Origin: Streptomyces zingiberis
Lineage (GTDB): Bacteria > Actinomycetota > Actinomycetes > Streptomycetales > Streptomycetaceae
Length of the DNA: 64,000 nucleotides
Direction of reading: 5' to 3'
Assembly (NCBI RefSeq): GCF_012034935.1
Contig: NZ_JAATEN010000023.1
Coordinates: 1-64,000, forward strand
In this document: positions 25,643 to 34,707 of the stretch, piece by piece
How positions within the stretch are numbered: the first letter of the stretch is position 1
How the letters are laid out: each line of letters opens with the position of its first letter
Program-made: the position numbers and the translations under genes
The notes under the pieces: model-generated
Databases searched by the model: none
Told to the model about the DNA's origin: nothing
What the model saw: the letters and a program-made list of their open reading frames with translations, nothing else

Positions 25643-27877
25643 GTGACCCAGTCCTCCCCGCAGTCCTCCCCACAGTCCTCGCCGCGACCGCCGTCCCAGC
25701 CGTCACCCCCGGCCCCGGCCGCGGCGCCGGCCCCGGCCGGAGCCCCGGCCCCGTCGGGCCGTATCCGTGTCGGCATCGACGTCGGCGGAACCTTCACCGA
25801 CGCCGTGGCCGTCGACGCGGCCACCCTCGGCCTCGTCGCCCAGGTGAAGGTCCCCACCAGCCACCACCACGAGGACGGTGTCGCCCACGGCATCGTCGAG
25901 GCGCTCGACCGGCTGCTGAAGGACATCGGCCGCGCCCCCGGGGACATCACGTTCCTCGCCCACGGCACCACGCAGGCCACCAACGCCCTGCTGGAGGGGG
26001 ATGTCGCGCCCGTCGGCCTGATCGGCATCGGCACCGGTCCCGGCGCCCTGCCCACCAGGCGCCTCGCGCGGCTCGCCACCCTGGAACTCACCCCCGGCAA
26101 GCGGTTCCCGCTGCACTACGCGCACGTCGCCGACCCCGGGGACACCGCGGCCGTCCGCGCCGCCGTCGACGCGGTGACCGCCGCCGGGGCCGAAGTCCTC
26201 GTCGCCAGCGAGCCGTTCGGCGTCGACCTGCCGGACGGCGAGCGGGCCGTGCTGGACACCGCCCGGGAGTACGGGCTGCCGGCGACCGCCGCCCACGAGA
26301 TCACCTCGCTGTACGGGCTGCGCAAGCGCACCCGCACCGCCGTGGTCAACGCGGCGATCCTGCCGCGGATGCTTGCCACCGCCGACCTGGTGGACCGTTC
26401 CGTCGCCGCCGCCGGGGTCACGGCGCCGCTGATGGTCATGCGCTGCGACGGCGGGGTCATGTCGCTGGCCGAGATGCGCCGCCGCCCGCTGCTCACCGTG
26501 TTGTCGGGGCCCGCCGCCGGGGTGGCCGGCGCGCTGATGCGGGAGCGGGTCAGCGAGGGAGTGTTCCTGGAGACGGGCGGCACCTCCACGGACATCAGCG
26601 TCATCCGCCGCGGCAAGGTCGCCGTCCGGCACGCCACGATCCTCGGCCGGTCCTCGTACCTCTCCGCCCTCGACGTCCGCACCGTCGGGGTCGGCGGCGG
26701 CTCCATGGTCCGGATCGCGGGCGGCCGGGTGCACGCCGTCGGCCCGCGCAGCGCCCACATCGCCGGCCTGCCGTACGCCTGCTTCGCCGGCCCCGCGGAC
26801 CTGGCCGGGGCCCGGCTCGTGACCGTGGCGCCGCTCGACGGGGACGCGGGCGACCACGCCGTGCTGGAAGCCGCCGGGGGCCGCTTCGCCCTCACCCTGA
26901 CCTGCGCGGCCAACGCCCTCGGCCGGGTGCCGGAGGGCGACTTCGCCGCCTGTGACCCCGAGGCCGCGCGCACCGCCCTGAAGCCCCTCGCCGACGCCCT
27001 CGGCACCGATGTCGCCGGGGCGGCCCGCCAGGTGCTCGACGCCGGGGTGCGGCAGGTCAGGGAGGTCACCGAGGCGATGATGCGCGACTACCGCCTCGAC
27101 CGGGACACCACCGTCCTCGTCGGCGGCGGTGGCGGCGCCGCCACCGTCACCCCGCACCTGGCCGCCGCGACCGGGCTGCCCGGCCGCATCGCCGGGCACA
27201 GCGAGGTCATCAGCCCCATCGGGGTGGCCCTCGCCCTCGTCCGCGAGCAGATCGAGCGGATCCTCCCCGGTGCGACGCAGGAACAGATACTCGGCGTGCG
27301 CGGCGAGGCCGAGGCGGCCGTCGTCGCCCAGGGGGCCGACCCCGGCGCCGTGGAGGTCGAGGTCACCGTCGACCCGCAGACCAACACCGTGCGGGCCGTC
27401 GCCACCGGAGCCACCGAACTGCGCACCCAGGACCGCACCCGCCGCGCCGGTGACGCCGAGCGGCTGGACGCGGCCGCGGCCAGCCTCCGGGCCGACCCGT
27501 CCGCCGTCCGGGTGCTCGCCGCCACGCCCACGCACACCGTCTACGGCACCGAGCGCCGCCGGCGCCTCCGCCGAACCCGGCACCCGGTGCGCGTCCTCGA
27601 CGCCGACGGGGTGGTGCGGCTGCACGCCGCCGACGCCACGGTGGCCTCCACCACCGCCGGCGAGGCACCGGAACTCCTCGCCGAACTGGTGCGGGGCGCC
27701 ACCTCCTACGGCGACGGCGGCGTCCGCGCCCCCGCGGTCCGGCTGCTGATCGGCTCCCGCATCGCCGACCTCTCCGGTGTCCTGGAGGCGGGCCCCCTGC
27801 TGGCCCTGGCCCGCGGCGAACTGCGGGCACGCGCGGCGGAGGAACCGGTCGTGGCGGTCGTGGAGGCCCGCACATGA
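25643..27877 (+). CDS. HyuA-type hydantoinase/oxoprolinase ATPase
   Basis: A 744-residue protein. The GTG at 25643 follows AAGGAGG. After a 40-residue Ser/Pro/Gln/Ala-rich N-terminus, the hydantoinase/oxoprolinase N-domain begins with RIRVGIDVGGTFTDAVAVD, an ATP-binding phosphate loop, then THGTTQATN-type AHGTTQATNALLEGD. The HyuA core includes LSGPAAGVAGA, GGTSTDISVI and GVGGGSM. HyuA normally works with a HyuB partner to hydrolyse cyclic amide bonds with ATP; no HyuB gene is present here. The extended C-terminus (about 27300-27870) may supply a different function. It overlaps the next gene by ATGA. Confidence 0.88.
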   Translation: MTQSSPQSSPQSSPRPPSQPSPPAPAAAPAPAGAPAPSGRIRVGIDVGGTFTDAVAVDAATLGLVAQVKVPTSHHHEDGVAHGIVEALDRLLKDIGRAPGDITFLAHGTTQATNALLEGDVAPVGLIGIGTGPGALPTRRLARLATLELTPGKRFPLHYAHVADPGDTAAVRAAVDAVTAAGAEVLVASEPFGVDLPDGERAVLDTAREYGLPATAAHEITSLYGLRKRTRTAVVNAAILPRMLATADLVDRSVAAAGVTAPLMVMRCDGGVMSLAEMRRRPLLTVLSGPAAGVAGALMRERVSEGVFLETGGTSTDISVIRRGKVAVRHATILGRSSYLSALDVRTVGVGGGSMVRIAGGRVHAVGPRSAHIAGLPYACFAGPADLAGARLVTVAPLDGDAGDHAVLEAAGGRFALTLTCAANALGRVPEGDFAACDPEAARTALKPLADALGTDVAGAARQVLDAGVRQVREVTEAMMRDYRLDRDTTVLVGGGGGAATVTPHLAAATGLPGRIAGHSEVISPIGVALALVREQIERILPGATQEQILGVRGEAEAAVVAQGADPGAVEVEVTVDPQTNTVRAVATGATELRTQDRTRRAGDAERLDAAAASLRADPSAVRVLAATPTHTVYGTERRRRLRRTRHPVRVLDADGVVRLHAADATVASTTAGEAPELLAELVRGATSYGDGGVRAPAVRLLIGSRIADLSGVLEAGPLLALARGELRARAAEEPVVAVVEART

Positions 27878-28989
27878 GCGGGCGGACGAACCACGGCCCG
27901 GGCCCGGGCCCGGCTCCGGCGTCTGTCCCGGCCCCGGCCTCGGGCCTGGTCCCGGGCCTGGCCTCGGCGGCTTCGGCTCCGGTGTCCGCTTCGGCCTCGG
28001 CCCCCGCCTCCGTCCCGGCCCCGGGGGCGCGAGGGCGGGACGGGGGAGGCCGTGCCGAAGAGGTCCCCACCCCGCCCGCCCCGGCCGCGCGTGGCTCGGG
28101 GAAGCCGGTGGGTTCGGCAGGCCACCGGGGCACCGGCCCCGCCGGGGAGTCCGGCCGGGGCCGACCGGCGGAGGTGGTGCGGCCCGCGCACCGCCCGCGC
28201 CCGGCCGGTACCGCACTCGACGCGCTCCCGCCGGCCCGCCGCGACGCGCTGCGCGCCGCCTGCGCGGAACTGGCGGCGCTGGACGACGCCGGGTTCGGCG
28301 TCCGCCTGCTCGCCGCCACGCCGACGCACGAGACCCGGGACGAGGGGCTGCTGCGCCGCTGGGCGGAGACGGCCACGGCGTTCGGCGCGGAGCTGGCGGC
28401 GGGCACCGCGCCCGGCGGCCCGGCCGGCGAGCCACCCACCACGTCCGGTGCTCCCGCCGTGTCCGGTGCTCCCGCCGTGTCCGGTGCCCCCGCTGCCTCC
28501 GGCGCTCCCGCCGGCCCCGGTGCCGTGGGTCACGCCACCGCGACCACCGCCGCCGCCCGCGCGGTGCCGCACGGGGTGCGGGTGACCGAGACCACCGGCG
28601 GGCTCGGCCGGCTGCTCCTCGCCCGGTACGTCTCCCGTCCCGTGCCCACCGTCGAGCTGTTCACCGACACCCTCGACCTCGGTGAGAGCCTCGTGGACCT
28701 GCTCGGCTGGCGCCACTGGTACCCCGCCGGGTCGCTGCGGGCGGCCGCCCTCGCCCACGAGGAGGCCCACTGCCTGCTCCACGGCGACGCCCGCGTCCGC
28801 CGGGCCCTGCGCGGCCGGCTCGACCACTCCGCGCTGCGGATCGGGCGGTTCCGCGTCCCGGGGCACGTCGCCGGAGCCGGTGAACTCGCGGCCCACGCCT
28901 ACGCGGGCGCCGCCTGCGGCCTGGGCCGCACCCCGCTACTGCTCACCGCCGCGCTGCTGAGCGCGGCCCGGGCGCTCGGAGAGGACTGA
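27874..28989 (+). CDS. Hypothetical protein with HEEAH motif
   Basis: A 371-residue protein coupled to the hydantoinase gene by an ATGA overlap. The first 110 residues are Pro/Ala/Gly-rich low complexity. Two ordered parts follow: PPARRDALRAACAELAALDD around residue 120 and, after a second low-complexity linker, VRVTETTGGLGRLLLARYVS to the end. Residues 295-299 read HEEAH (AALAHEEAHCLLHGD), matching the HExxH pattern of zinc peptidases, with a later helix GAGELAAHAYAGAACG that could offer a third ligand. Whether it binds metal is unknown. It has no known family I can name; context implies a role in the same catabolic pathway. Confidence 0.6.
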   Translation: MSGRTNHGPGPGPAPASVPAPASGLVPGLASAASAPVSASASAPASVPAPGARGRDGGGRAEEVPTPPAPAARGSGKPVGSAGHRGTGPAGESGRGRPAEVVRPAHRPRPAGTALDALPPARRDALRAACAELAALDDAGFGVRLLAATPTHETRDEGLLRRWAETATAFGAELAAGTAPGGPAGEPPTTSGAPAVSGAPAVSGAPAASGAPAGPGAVGHATATTAAARAVPHGVRVTETTGGLGRLLLARYVSRPVPTVELFTDTLDLGESLVDLLGWRHWYPAGSLRAAALAHEEAHCLLHGDARVRRALRGRLDHSALRIGRFRVPGHVAGAGELAAHAYAGAACGLGRTPLLLTAALLSAARALGED

Positions 28990-28997
28990 GGCGCGCC

Positions 28998-30365
28998 ATG
29001 GGAATCGTCATCCTGCTGCTCATGCTGGCGGGTGTGGGGCTCATGCTCACCCGCAAGCTCCCCACGGCCTTCGCCCTCGTCCTCCTCGGCCTCGCCGTCG
29101 CGGTCGTCGTCGGAGCGCCGCTCACCGGGGAGAACAGCGTGCTCGACACGGTGGTCCAGGAGGGCTCGACCACGCTGGCCGCGACCATGCTCGCGGTGCT
29201 GATCGGCTCCTGGCTCGGCAAGCTGATGGAGGAGACCGGCATCGCGGGCACCCTCGTCCGCAAGATCGTCGAGTTCGGCGGCGACCGGCCCACCGTCGTC
29301 GCCCTCGGCGTCCTCGCCGTCTCGGCGCTCGTCGGCACCGTCACCGGTTCCGCGCCCGCGGCGATGATGGCGGGCATCATCGGCATCCCCGCGATGATCG
29401 CGGTCGGCGTGCCGAAGACCACCGCCGCCGGCACCATCCTCATGGGCATCGCCGCCGGACTCCCGTTCGAGCTGCCCGTCTGGCAGTTCTTCTCCACCGC
29501 GCTGGAGCTGCCGGTCGAGACGGTGCGCTCCTTCATGCTGCGGCTCTTCCCGTTCGCGGCCTTCTTCGCCGTGGTCTTCGTCCTCGTCGAGACCCGCCGC
29601 AAGGGCGTCGAGCACGCCTGGTCGCTGGCGTCGGCCGGCGAGCGTTCCGGCGGTGGCGGGGCCGGGGACGGCGGGTCCTCCGCGGGCGGCGGGGCGTCCG
29701 GTGGCGACGGGCGGAAGGGCGCCGCCCGGCGGCGGCGCGACCGCGCCCGCCGGATGGGCGACGCGCCCTGGTACGCGCTGCTCGCCCCCGTCGTGCCGCT
29801 GGTGCTCGCGCTCGGCTTCGAGCTGGCCATCATCCCGTCGATGCTCGCGGGTGTGCTGTGGGCGCTGGTGACCACCACCCGGCCGGGACAGCTCAGCAAG
29901 CGTCTGCTGCGCACCCTGTACGGCGGGTTCGAGGTCGCCGCGCCGCCCATCGCCCTCTTCATCGCCATCGGCATCCTGCTCGCGGCGGTGAAGCTCCCCG
30001 GGGCCGTCGCGGCGCTGGACCCGCTGGTGAAGGCCGTCGCCCCCGGCAACCCCGTGGTCTTCGTGCTGGTGTTCACCCTGCTGGTGCCGCTGTGCCTGTA
30101 CCGCGGCCCGCTGAACGTCTACGGGCTCGGCGCCGGTATCGCCGGGGTGCTCATCGCCGCCGGCATCTACCCGGCCGTCGCCGTGCTCGGCCTGACCGCC
30201 TCGTACAACCAGGTGTTCGGAGTCAGCGACCCGACCAGCACCCAGACGGTGTGGGCCGCCCAGTACTCCGGCGTCAGCCCGCAGCAGGTCATGCTCCGCA
30301 CCCTGCCGTACGTGTGGTGCGTCGCCCTCGGTGGCCTCATCGTCACCGCCACCACCCAGCTCTGA
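28998..30365 (+). CDS. GntP/CitM-like carboxylate permease
   Basis: A 455-residue polytopic membrane protein with about eleven to twelve hydrophobic helices, beginning MGIVILLLMLAGVGLMLTRK. The pattern of paired re-entrant regions, TGSAPAAMMAGIIGIPAMIA in the first half and RGPLNVYGLGAGIAGVLIAA in the second, resembles ion-transporter-superfamily permeases for gluconate, citrate and other organic acids. A hydrophilic loop of about 60 residues, Gly/Ser/Arg-rich, divides the halves. It starts 8 bases after the HEEAH gene, so it belongs to the operon and probably imports its substrate, most likely a sugar acid or other carboxylate. Confidence 0.75.
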   Translation: MGIVILLLMLAGVGLMLTRKLPTAFALVLLGLAVAVVVGAPLTGENSVLDTVVQEGSTTLAATMLAVLIGSWLGKLMEETGIAGTLVRKIVEFGGDRPTVVALGVLAVSALVGTVTGSAPAAMMAGIIGIPAMIAVGVPKTTAAGTILMGIAAGLPFELPVWQFFSTALELPVETVRSFMLRLFPFAAFFAVVFVLVETRRKGVEHAWSLASAGERSGGGGAGDGGSSAGGGASGGDGRKGAARRRRDRARRMGDAPWYALLAPVVPLVLALGFELAIIPSMLAGVLWALVTTTRPGQLSKRLLRTLYGGFEVAAPPIALFIAIGILLAAVKLPGAVAALDPLVKAVAPGNPVVFVLVFTLLVPLCLYRGPLNVYGLGAGIAGVLIAAGIYPAVAVLGLTASYNQVFGVSDPTSTQTVWAAQYSGVSPQQVMLRTLPYVWCVALGGLIVTATTQL

Positions 30366-30541
30366 GCCGCACGGAGCACCATCTCGCCGGCCGGTGCGGA
30401 GCGACGCCGCACCACCGGCGGCGGCGAACGAACCGCAGGAACACAGCGAATTCCAGGAACACAGCGAAGCCCCCACGAACTCGGCGAATCCCGAGAAACC
30501 CGGCGAACCCCGATAACACCGACCAGAGGAGCCGTGACGCC

Positions 30542-31531
30542 ATGACCTTCGACCGCCGCCTCTTCCTGCGCACCGCCACCGCCGGCGGCGCCGTGCTCGC
30601 CCTCGGCGCGCGGGGCGCCGCCCCGGCCGCCGCCGCCCCGGGCGGCTTCCCCGACTACCGCCACGTCGGCACCCTGCTCACCGCGGACCGGCTCGCGTAC
30701 AACCCCACCGGGGAGATCATCTTCCCGTGTATCCGCGGTGTCTACGACCGGCTGAGCAACCCCCTCGGCCGCTACTACCTCTACTACGGGCCGCACGACG
30801 CCCCCGGCGGCATCTGCCTCGCCTACGGCGACTCCCTGGAGGGCCCGTTCACGGAGTACCCGGGCAACCCGATCGTCTCCAGCACCTGGTCACCGCATTA
30901 CAAGGTCAGCCATGTCGCCTCCCCGCACGTCCTGTGGAACGCCGACGCGCGCGAGATGTGGCTGTACTTCCACGGCGAGAACACCACCACCCGCCTCGCC
31001 CGCTCCACGGACGGCGTGCGCTTCAGCTACGACAAGACGGTCCTCACCACCGCGATGCTGCCCGCGGGCACCACCGAGGCCTCCTACGCCCGGGTCTTCC
31101 GCCACGACCTGCCGGGGCGCGGCGCCCGCTACGTGATGCTGTTCATGAGGAACACCACGGCCAACCACCGCGACATCGGCTGGGGCTGGTCCCCGGACGG
31201 CCGCGACTGGCAGTTCGCCCAGGAGCCGCTGATCGGCCACGCGGCGGTCGGCGCCTCGGACCTCAGCGGACCGCACCTGCTCACCCGTGGCGGCAGCGCG
31301 TACGTCGTCTACCACACCGACAAGGGCAGCGGCGGCAACATCCTGATCACCGAGGTCGGCGCCGACTTCTCCCGCCGCAACCACCTCGGCGTCTTCTACG
31401 ACTCCCGCTCCGGATCACCGGAGAACGGGCGCGCGGCCGCCCCGTCGTTCGGCACCGACCGCGGCGTGCCGTACATGATCTACGAGGCGGGCGAACGGCT
31501 CTCCGGCGCCATCGCGGTCGCCCGCGGCTGA
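30542..31531 (+). CDS. Tat-exported beta-propeller glycosidase-like protein
   Basis: A 329-residue secreted protein. The N-terminus DRRLFLRTATAGGAVLALGA is a twin-arginine signal followed by an Ala-rich cleavage region. The mature part has repeated blade-like motifs (YYLYYGPHDAPGGICLAYGD, SHVASPHVLWNADAREMWLY, YVMLFMRNTTANHRDIGWGW) resembling the five-bladed propellers of GH43/GH32-type glycosidases. Catalytic acids cannot be assigned with certainty. ATG 30542 follows GAGGAG. It closes the cluster and would act outside the cell, releasing a sugar for the permease. The preceding spacer (30438-30510) has short GAACACAGCGAA-type repeats. Confidence 0.75.
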   Translation: MTFDRRLFLRTATAGGAVLALGARGAAPAAAAPGGFPDYRHVGTLLTADRLAYNPTGEIIFPCIRGVYDRLSNPLGRYYLYYGPHDAPGGICLAYGDSLEGPFTEYPGNPIVSSTWSPHYKVSHVASPHVLWNADAREMWLYFHGENTTTRLARSTDGVRFSYDKTVLTTAMLPAGTTEASYARVFRHDLPGRGARYVMLFMRNTTANHRDIGWGWSPDGRDWQFAQEPLIGHAAVGASDLSGPHLLTRGGSAYVVYHTDKGSGGNILITEVGADFSRRNHLGVFYDSRSGSPENGRAAAPSFGTDRGVPYMIYEAGERLSGAIAVARG

Positions 31532-31683
31532 CCCCACGCCCCGGCTGCCGCGCGTCCCCGGCGGCCTGAGGGCTCCCCCGGGACCGCCGTGACGGAACGG
31601 CTGCGGACAGGACCGGGAGGTTGCCGCTCTTGCGTGCTGGGGTTGACGGGGTGGCAGGGAGGCAGTGGCGCGGCTCGTGCAGG

Positions 31684-32550
31684 TCAGACGCGCTGCCTGT
31701 GCCGGGTACGCCGGATGTGGGCGGCGTCCAGGAGCTGTGCGGCGGAACGGCGGCCGGGGGCGGTGGCCGGGGCGGTGGCGGGGCGCAGGCGGTGCAGGAG
31801 TTCGGTGCGCAACCCGGGTTCGGGGCCGAGGGCGAGCCGCAGCAGCAGCGCGTCCTTCTCCTTCGGAGGCAGTGCGGCGACGAGCGGGGCGAGTTCCTTC
31901 TTCGTGGGACGGTTCGGTGCCGTGGCCGTGATGGGAGCGGCTTCGGCCGCGGCGGCCAGCAGGCCACCGTCCACGCGCAGGAACTCCGCGAGCGCGCTCT
32001 GCGGGGCGGTCAGTTCGCCGAGCCCGGCGGGGACGGGCGGCTCCGGGCAGGTCTGGTATTCCTCTTCGTCGTCGTCCTCGAGCTCCCAGGCAGCGAGGGC
32101 GGAGAGCCAGGCGATGTACAGGGGGCGCAGATCACCGCCCATGAGTTCGTCACGTACGCCGACCAGGGCGGCCAGGGACTCGTCGGCGCCCTCGATCCAG
32201 TCGCCGCCCTCGTCCTCGCTGCTCAGGTCGAGGAGCAGGTGGGTGCGGGTGGTCCAGGCGTCGGTCTGCGAGCCCAGGCAGTACGACTGCGCCGTGGCCA
32301 GGTCCAAGGCTTGCCTGGGCAGGCGGAGGAGCAGCCGGTGGGTGCCCCAGTTCGTGACGTACAGATGAGCGTCGAAGTAGCGCTCGGTCATCCGGCGCGG
32401 ATCGCCACTGAGGTCACCCCACTCGTACGTGTTGGTGAAGCTGGTGGCCGTGATCCGGGCCCGGGTGGAGATGGCGCGCAACTGCGCCTGCTCCTCGGGG
32501 CTGAGCGGACGGTCGAGCGCCTGGAACTCGTAGTACTGGTACTCGCTCAC
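31684..32550 (-). CDS. Hypothetical actinobacterial protein, C-terminally short
   Basis: A 288-residue soluble protein. The start EYQYYEFQALDRPLSPEEQA and the block FVNTYEWG-like SFTNTYEWGDLSGDPRRMTE are typical of a conserved actinobacterial family of unknown function often seen near SWIM zinc-finger genes. The GTG at 32550 fits the family N-terminus. The middle is acidic (WELEDDDEEEYQTCP). As I recall the family, members continue with a long helical C-terminus; here the protein ends soon after SAAQLLDAAHIRRTRHRQ, so it may be truncated. No partner SWIM gene is adjacent. Confidence 0.6.
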   Translation of the reverse strand: MSEYQYYEFQALDRPLSPEEQAQLRAISTRARITATSFTNTYEWGDLSGDPRRMTERYFDAHLYVTNWGTHRLLLRLPRQALDLATAQSYCLGSQTDAWTTRTHLLLDLSSEDEGGDWIEGADESLAALVGVRDELMGGDLRPLYIAWLSALAAWELEDDDEEEYQTCPEPPVPAGLGELTAPQSALAEFLRVDGGLLAAAAEAAPITATAPNRPTKKELAPLVAALPPKEKDALLLRLALGPEPGLRTELLHRLRPATAPATAPGRRSAAQLLDAAHIRRTRHRQRV

Positions 32551-32749
32551 GTGGCCAACTCTAGGCCGTTGCGGCAAGGTTCGGGCATGGAGCGATCCCC
32601 CGTGCCGCGACCCCATCGAGGACCTGAACCGAACCAGGCCGGTATCCCTTGGCTCCGGCATCAGCGGTCCCGACAGAGACCAGCCCGGCCCCGACCTCTC
32701 GGCACCGCCCCTCTTCTGCCGACCCCAGATATCGGCTGTTCGGGTCGGG

Positions 32750-32974
32750 TCAGAGTTCCCCGGTGAGGACCCCGTGCCGGAAAGCCTGCCAGGCGGAGGC
32801 GGTGCAGCGCAGGGGTGCGGCGTCGTGCCGCTTGGAGTCACGTATCGCCTTGCCGCCACCGGGAAGACCGGCGACCTCGACGCAGTTGTGCTCAGGGCCG
32901 CTGGCGGACCCCTTCCGCCATATGGCTTCCGTCAGGTCGTATGCGTAGAGCTCGGCCTTGGCAGCAGCGTTCAT
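32750..32974 (-). CDS. DUF397 domain protein
   Basis: A 74-residue protein with the complete DUF397 pattern: AIWRKGSASGPEHNCVEVAG, IRDSKRHDAAPLRCTASAWQ, then AFRHGVLTGEL. These small Streptomyces proteins are usually encoded beside an XRE regulator with a DUF5753 domain and act with it, some as antitoxin-like or developmental regulators. ATG 32974 overlaps the stop codon of the adjacent DUF5753 remnant, the usual arrangement, but that partner is broken here. Confidence 0.9.
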   Translation of the reverse strand: MNAAAKAELYAYDLTEAIWRKGSASGPEHNCVEVAGLPGGGKAIRDSKRHDAAPLRCTASAWQAFRHGVLTGEL

Positions 32975-33389
32975 CCCCGGTGCCCCTCTTCCATCGTGGC
33001 GATCCTCGCGAGGGAGTCCTCCACGGAGAGAGCTGTCGCGCGGATGCGGTCGAAAGCTTTCACGAAAGGCGTCGCTTCGTGGCCCTCAACGTATGTCGCG
33101 CCGCTGAGGTTCTCCAGCAGGACGACGGGAGGCATGGGGCCGGGGAAGCTGGTGAGCGTGAAGCCACCCACCATGCCGGGGTGGGCGGTGGAACTCAGTG
33201 CATGAGTTGCACGGTGACGTTCGGCAGCTCGGAGGCGTCGAGCAGCCGGCGCAACTGCTCGCGCATGGTCACCGGCCGCACGGTGAAGCGGTGGTGAAGG
33301 GCGGCTTCGTGGAGCACGGCCCAGAACTCCGGTGCCGCGCCAGGCCTGGAGAGAACGGCTTGCCGCGAGTCGCCGTGAGCCCGTGTCAT
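32971..33389 (-). pseudogene. Remnant of an XRE/DUF5753 regulator, frameshifted
   Basis: Two frames together give one DUF5753 domain. The first reads SRQAVLSRPGAAPEFWAVLH to ASELPNVTVQLMH and stops at 33195; the second continues LSSTAHPGMVGGFTLTSFPG to the end at 32971. Adding one C in ATGCACTGAG (about 33195-33203) would restore a continuous MPLSSTAHPGMVGG. The N-terminal helix-turn-helix expected for the family is missing: upstream of about 33375 the sequence is unrelated. So the gene is both truncated and frameshifted. Its DUF397 partner remains intact. Confidence 0.8.
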
Positions 33390-33475
33390 GCCGGCGCGTG
33401 TCGTCCTGGCGCCCCGCGCCACCCCGACGCCCCGGGTGCCGGGCATCGGTGACTCGGGGCGCCGGGTCCGGGACG

Positions 33476-34444
33476 TCAACGGCCCGGCAGGAGCTCCGCC
33501 AGCCGTGCCACGCGGTGCCAGCCGCCGGTCAGCGTCCCGCCGAGCAGCAGGCCCACCAGCGCGGCGCCCAGGGGGAAGTCGTCCGGCAGGCCGAGCGACT
33601 GGCCGCCCAGCCAGCCCCCCAGGGCGCCGCAGAACCCGGCGACCACCACGACCGCCATGTGCGCCGACTCGCGCAGCGCCCGGCGGGTGAGGGTCACCGG
33701 CGTCACCCCCGTGAGGTCGGTCTCGGGCAGCAGCCGGCCCACGCGGCCCTCGGCGTACCGCTCGCAGACCTCCACCAGCCTCCCCGCCAGGTCGCGCAGC
33801 GCGTCCTTGGGGTCGACGTCCACCCGGCACAGGTCGCGCCGGAGCGCGCCCGCCACCAGTTCGGCATGGCGCCGGGCGGTGGTCCGCCGCGGTGAGGAGC
33901 GCCCCATGGTGCCGCGGGTCCGGTGGGCGTTGAGCACGCCCGCCTCGGTCCGGCGGTACAGATCGTCAACCTTCTGGAGGAGCGCGGCGCGCTCGGCGTC
34001 CGGCGCCGCCAGGGCGTTCACGCAGGCGAGCACCGTGTCCGCGCCCGTGTGGATCAGCGCGTCCCGCTGCCGGGCCCGGTCCAGTCTGCCGGCCAGCCAC
34101 ACCCCTGCCGCGCTCAGCAGCACGAGCACGGAGACGAGAGCGGCGACGGTACCGGCCTTGACGGCCAGTTGCGGAGCCCCGCGCAGCGCGAGGTTCGCGC
34201 CTAGGGCTGACGGCAACGCCCCGGCCAGGGCGAACAAGAAGATGAGAAGGGCGGCGACATCGTCCCACCAGCGGTCCTTCGCCACTACCGCGATCACCGC
34301 GCGGGTGCGGGGCACCTCCTCCGGCGCCCTGGACAGGTGGCTCAGCGCGGCGTCGTAAGCGGCCTGCTTCGCCAGGGCGTCGGCGGCCTGCCGCTTGGCC
34401 TCCTCCTCCCGGAAAGCGCGGTACATCTCCTCGTCAAGGGTCAT
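33476..34444 (-). CDS. Hypothetical membrane protein with paired transmembrane segments
   Basis: A 322-residue protein. A charged N-terminal helix (MTLDEEMYRAFREEEAKRQA) is followed by two membrane segments (VAALLIFLFALAGALPSALG and AGTVAALVSVLVLLSAAGVW), a cytoplasmic helical region of about 130 residues (PDAERAALLQKVDDLYRRTE onward), and two more membrane segments near the C-terminus (MAVVVVAGFCGALGGWLG and FPLGAALVGLLLGGTLTGGW). I do not recognise the family. ATG 34444 is the only reasonable start. No operon partner is apparent. Confidence 0.65.
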   Translation of the reverse strand: MTLDEEMYRAFREEEAKRQAADALAKQAAYDAALSHLSRAPEEVPRTRAVIAVVAKDRWWDDVAALLIFLFALAGALPSALGANLALRGAPQLAVKAGTVAALVSVLVLLSAAGVWLAGRLDRARQRDALIHTGADTVLACVNALAAPDAERAALLQKVDDLYRRTEAGVLNAHRTRGTMGRSSPRRTTARRHAELVAGALRRDLCRVDVDPKDALRDLAGRLVEVCERYAEGRVGRLLPETDLTGVTPVTLTRRALRESAHMAVVVVAGFCGALGGWLGGQSLGLPDDFPLGAALVGLLLGGTLTGGWHRVARLAELLPGR

Positions 34445-34707
34445 CAGGCTCCCCGTTCCTTCCCGGACCAGCTCCGCTTTCCCCGGGCGGGCCCGTCTTC
34501 GGCCTCCGGAACTGACCGGTCAAAAGGTTCTTCCTCTGGCGAATGCTCGTGCGTCGAACGTCGTCGGCACCTGGTCTACAGACAGGGGAGAGGCTGCGGA
34601 CGGGCTGTCAGGCGCGGGCCGGATAGCAGGTGGAAAGTCGCCCCCTGCGCGCCACCTTTCAGGGAAAGATGGCGGTGGTTGACCGGAATGAAGACGCTGG
34701 GGGGTCC

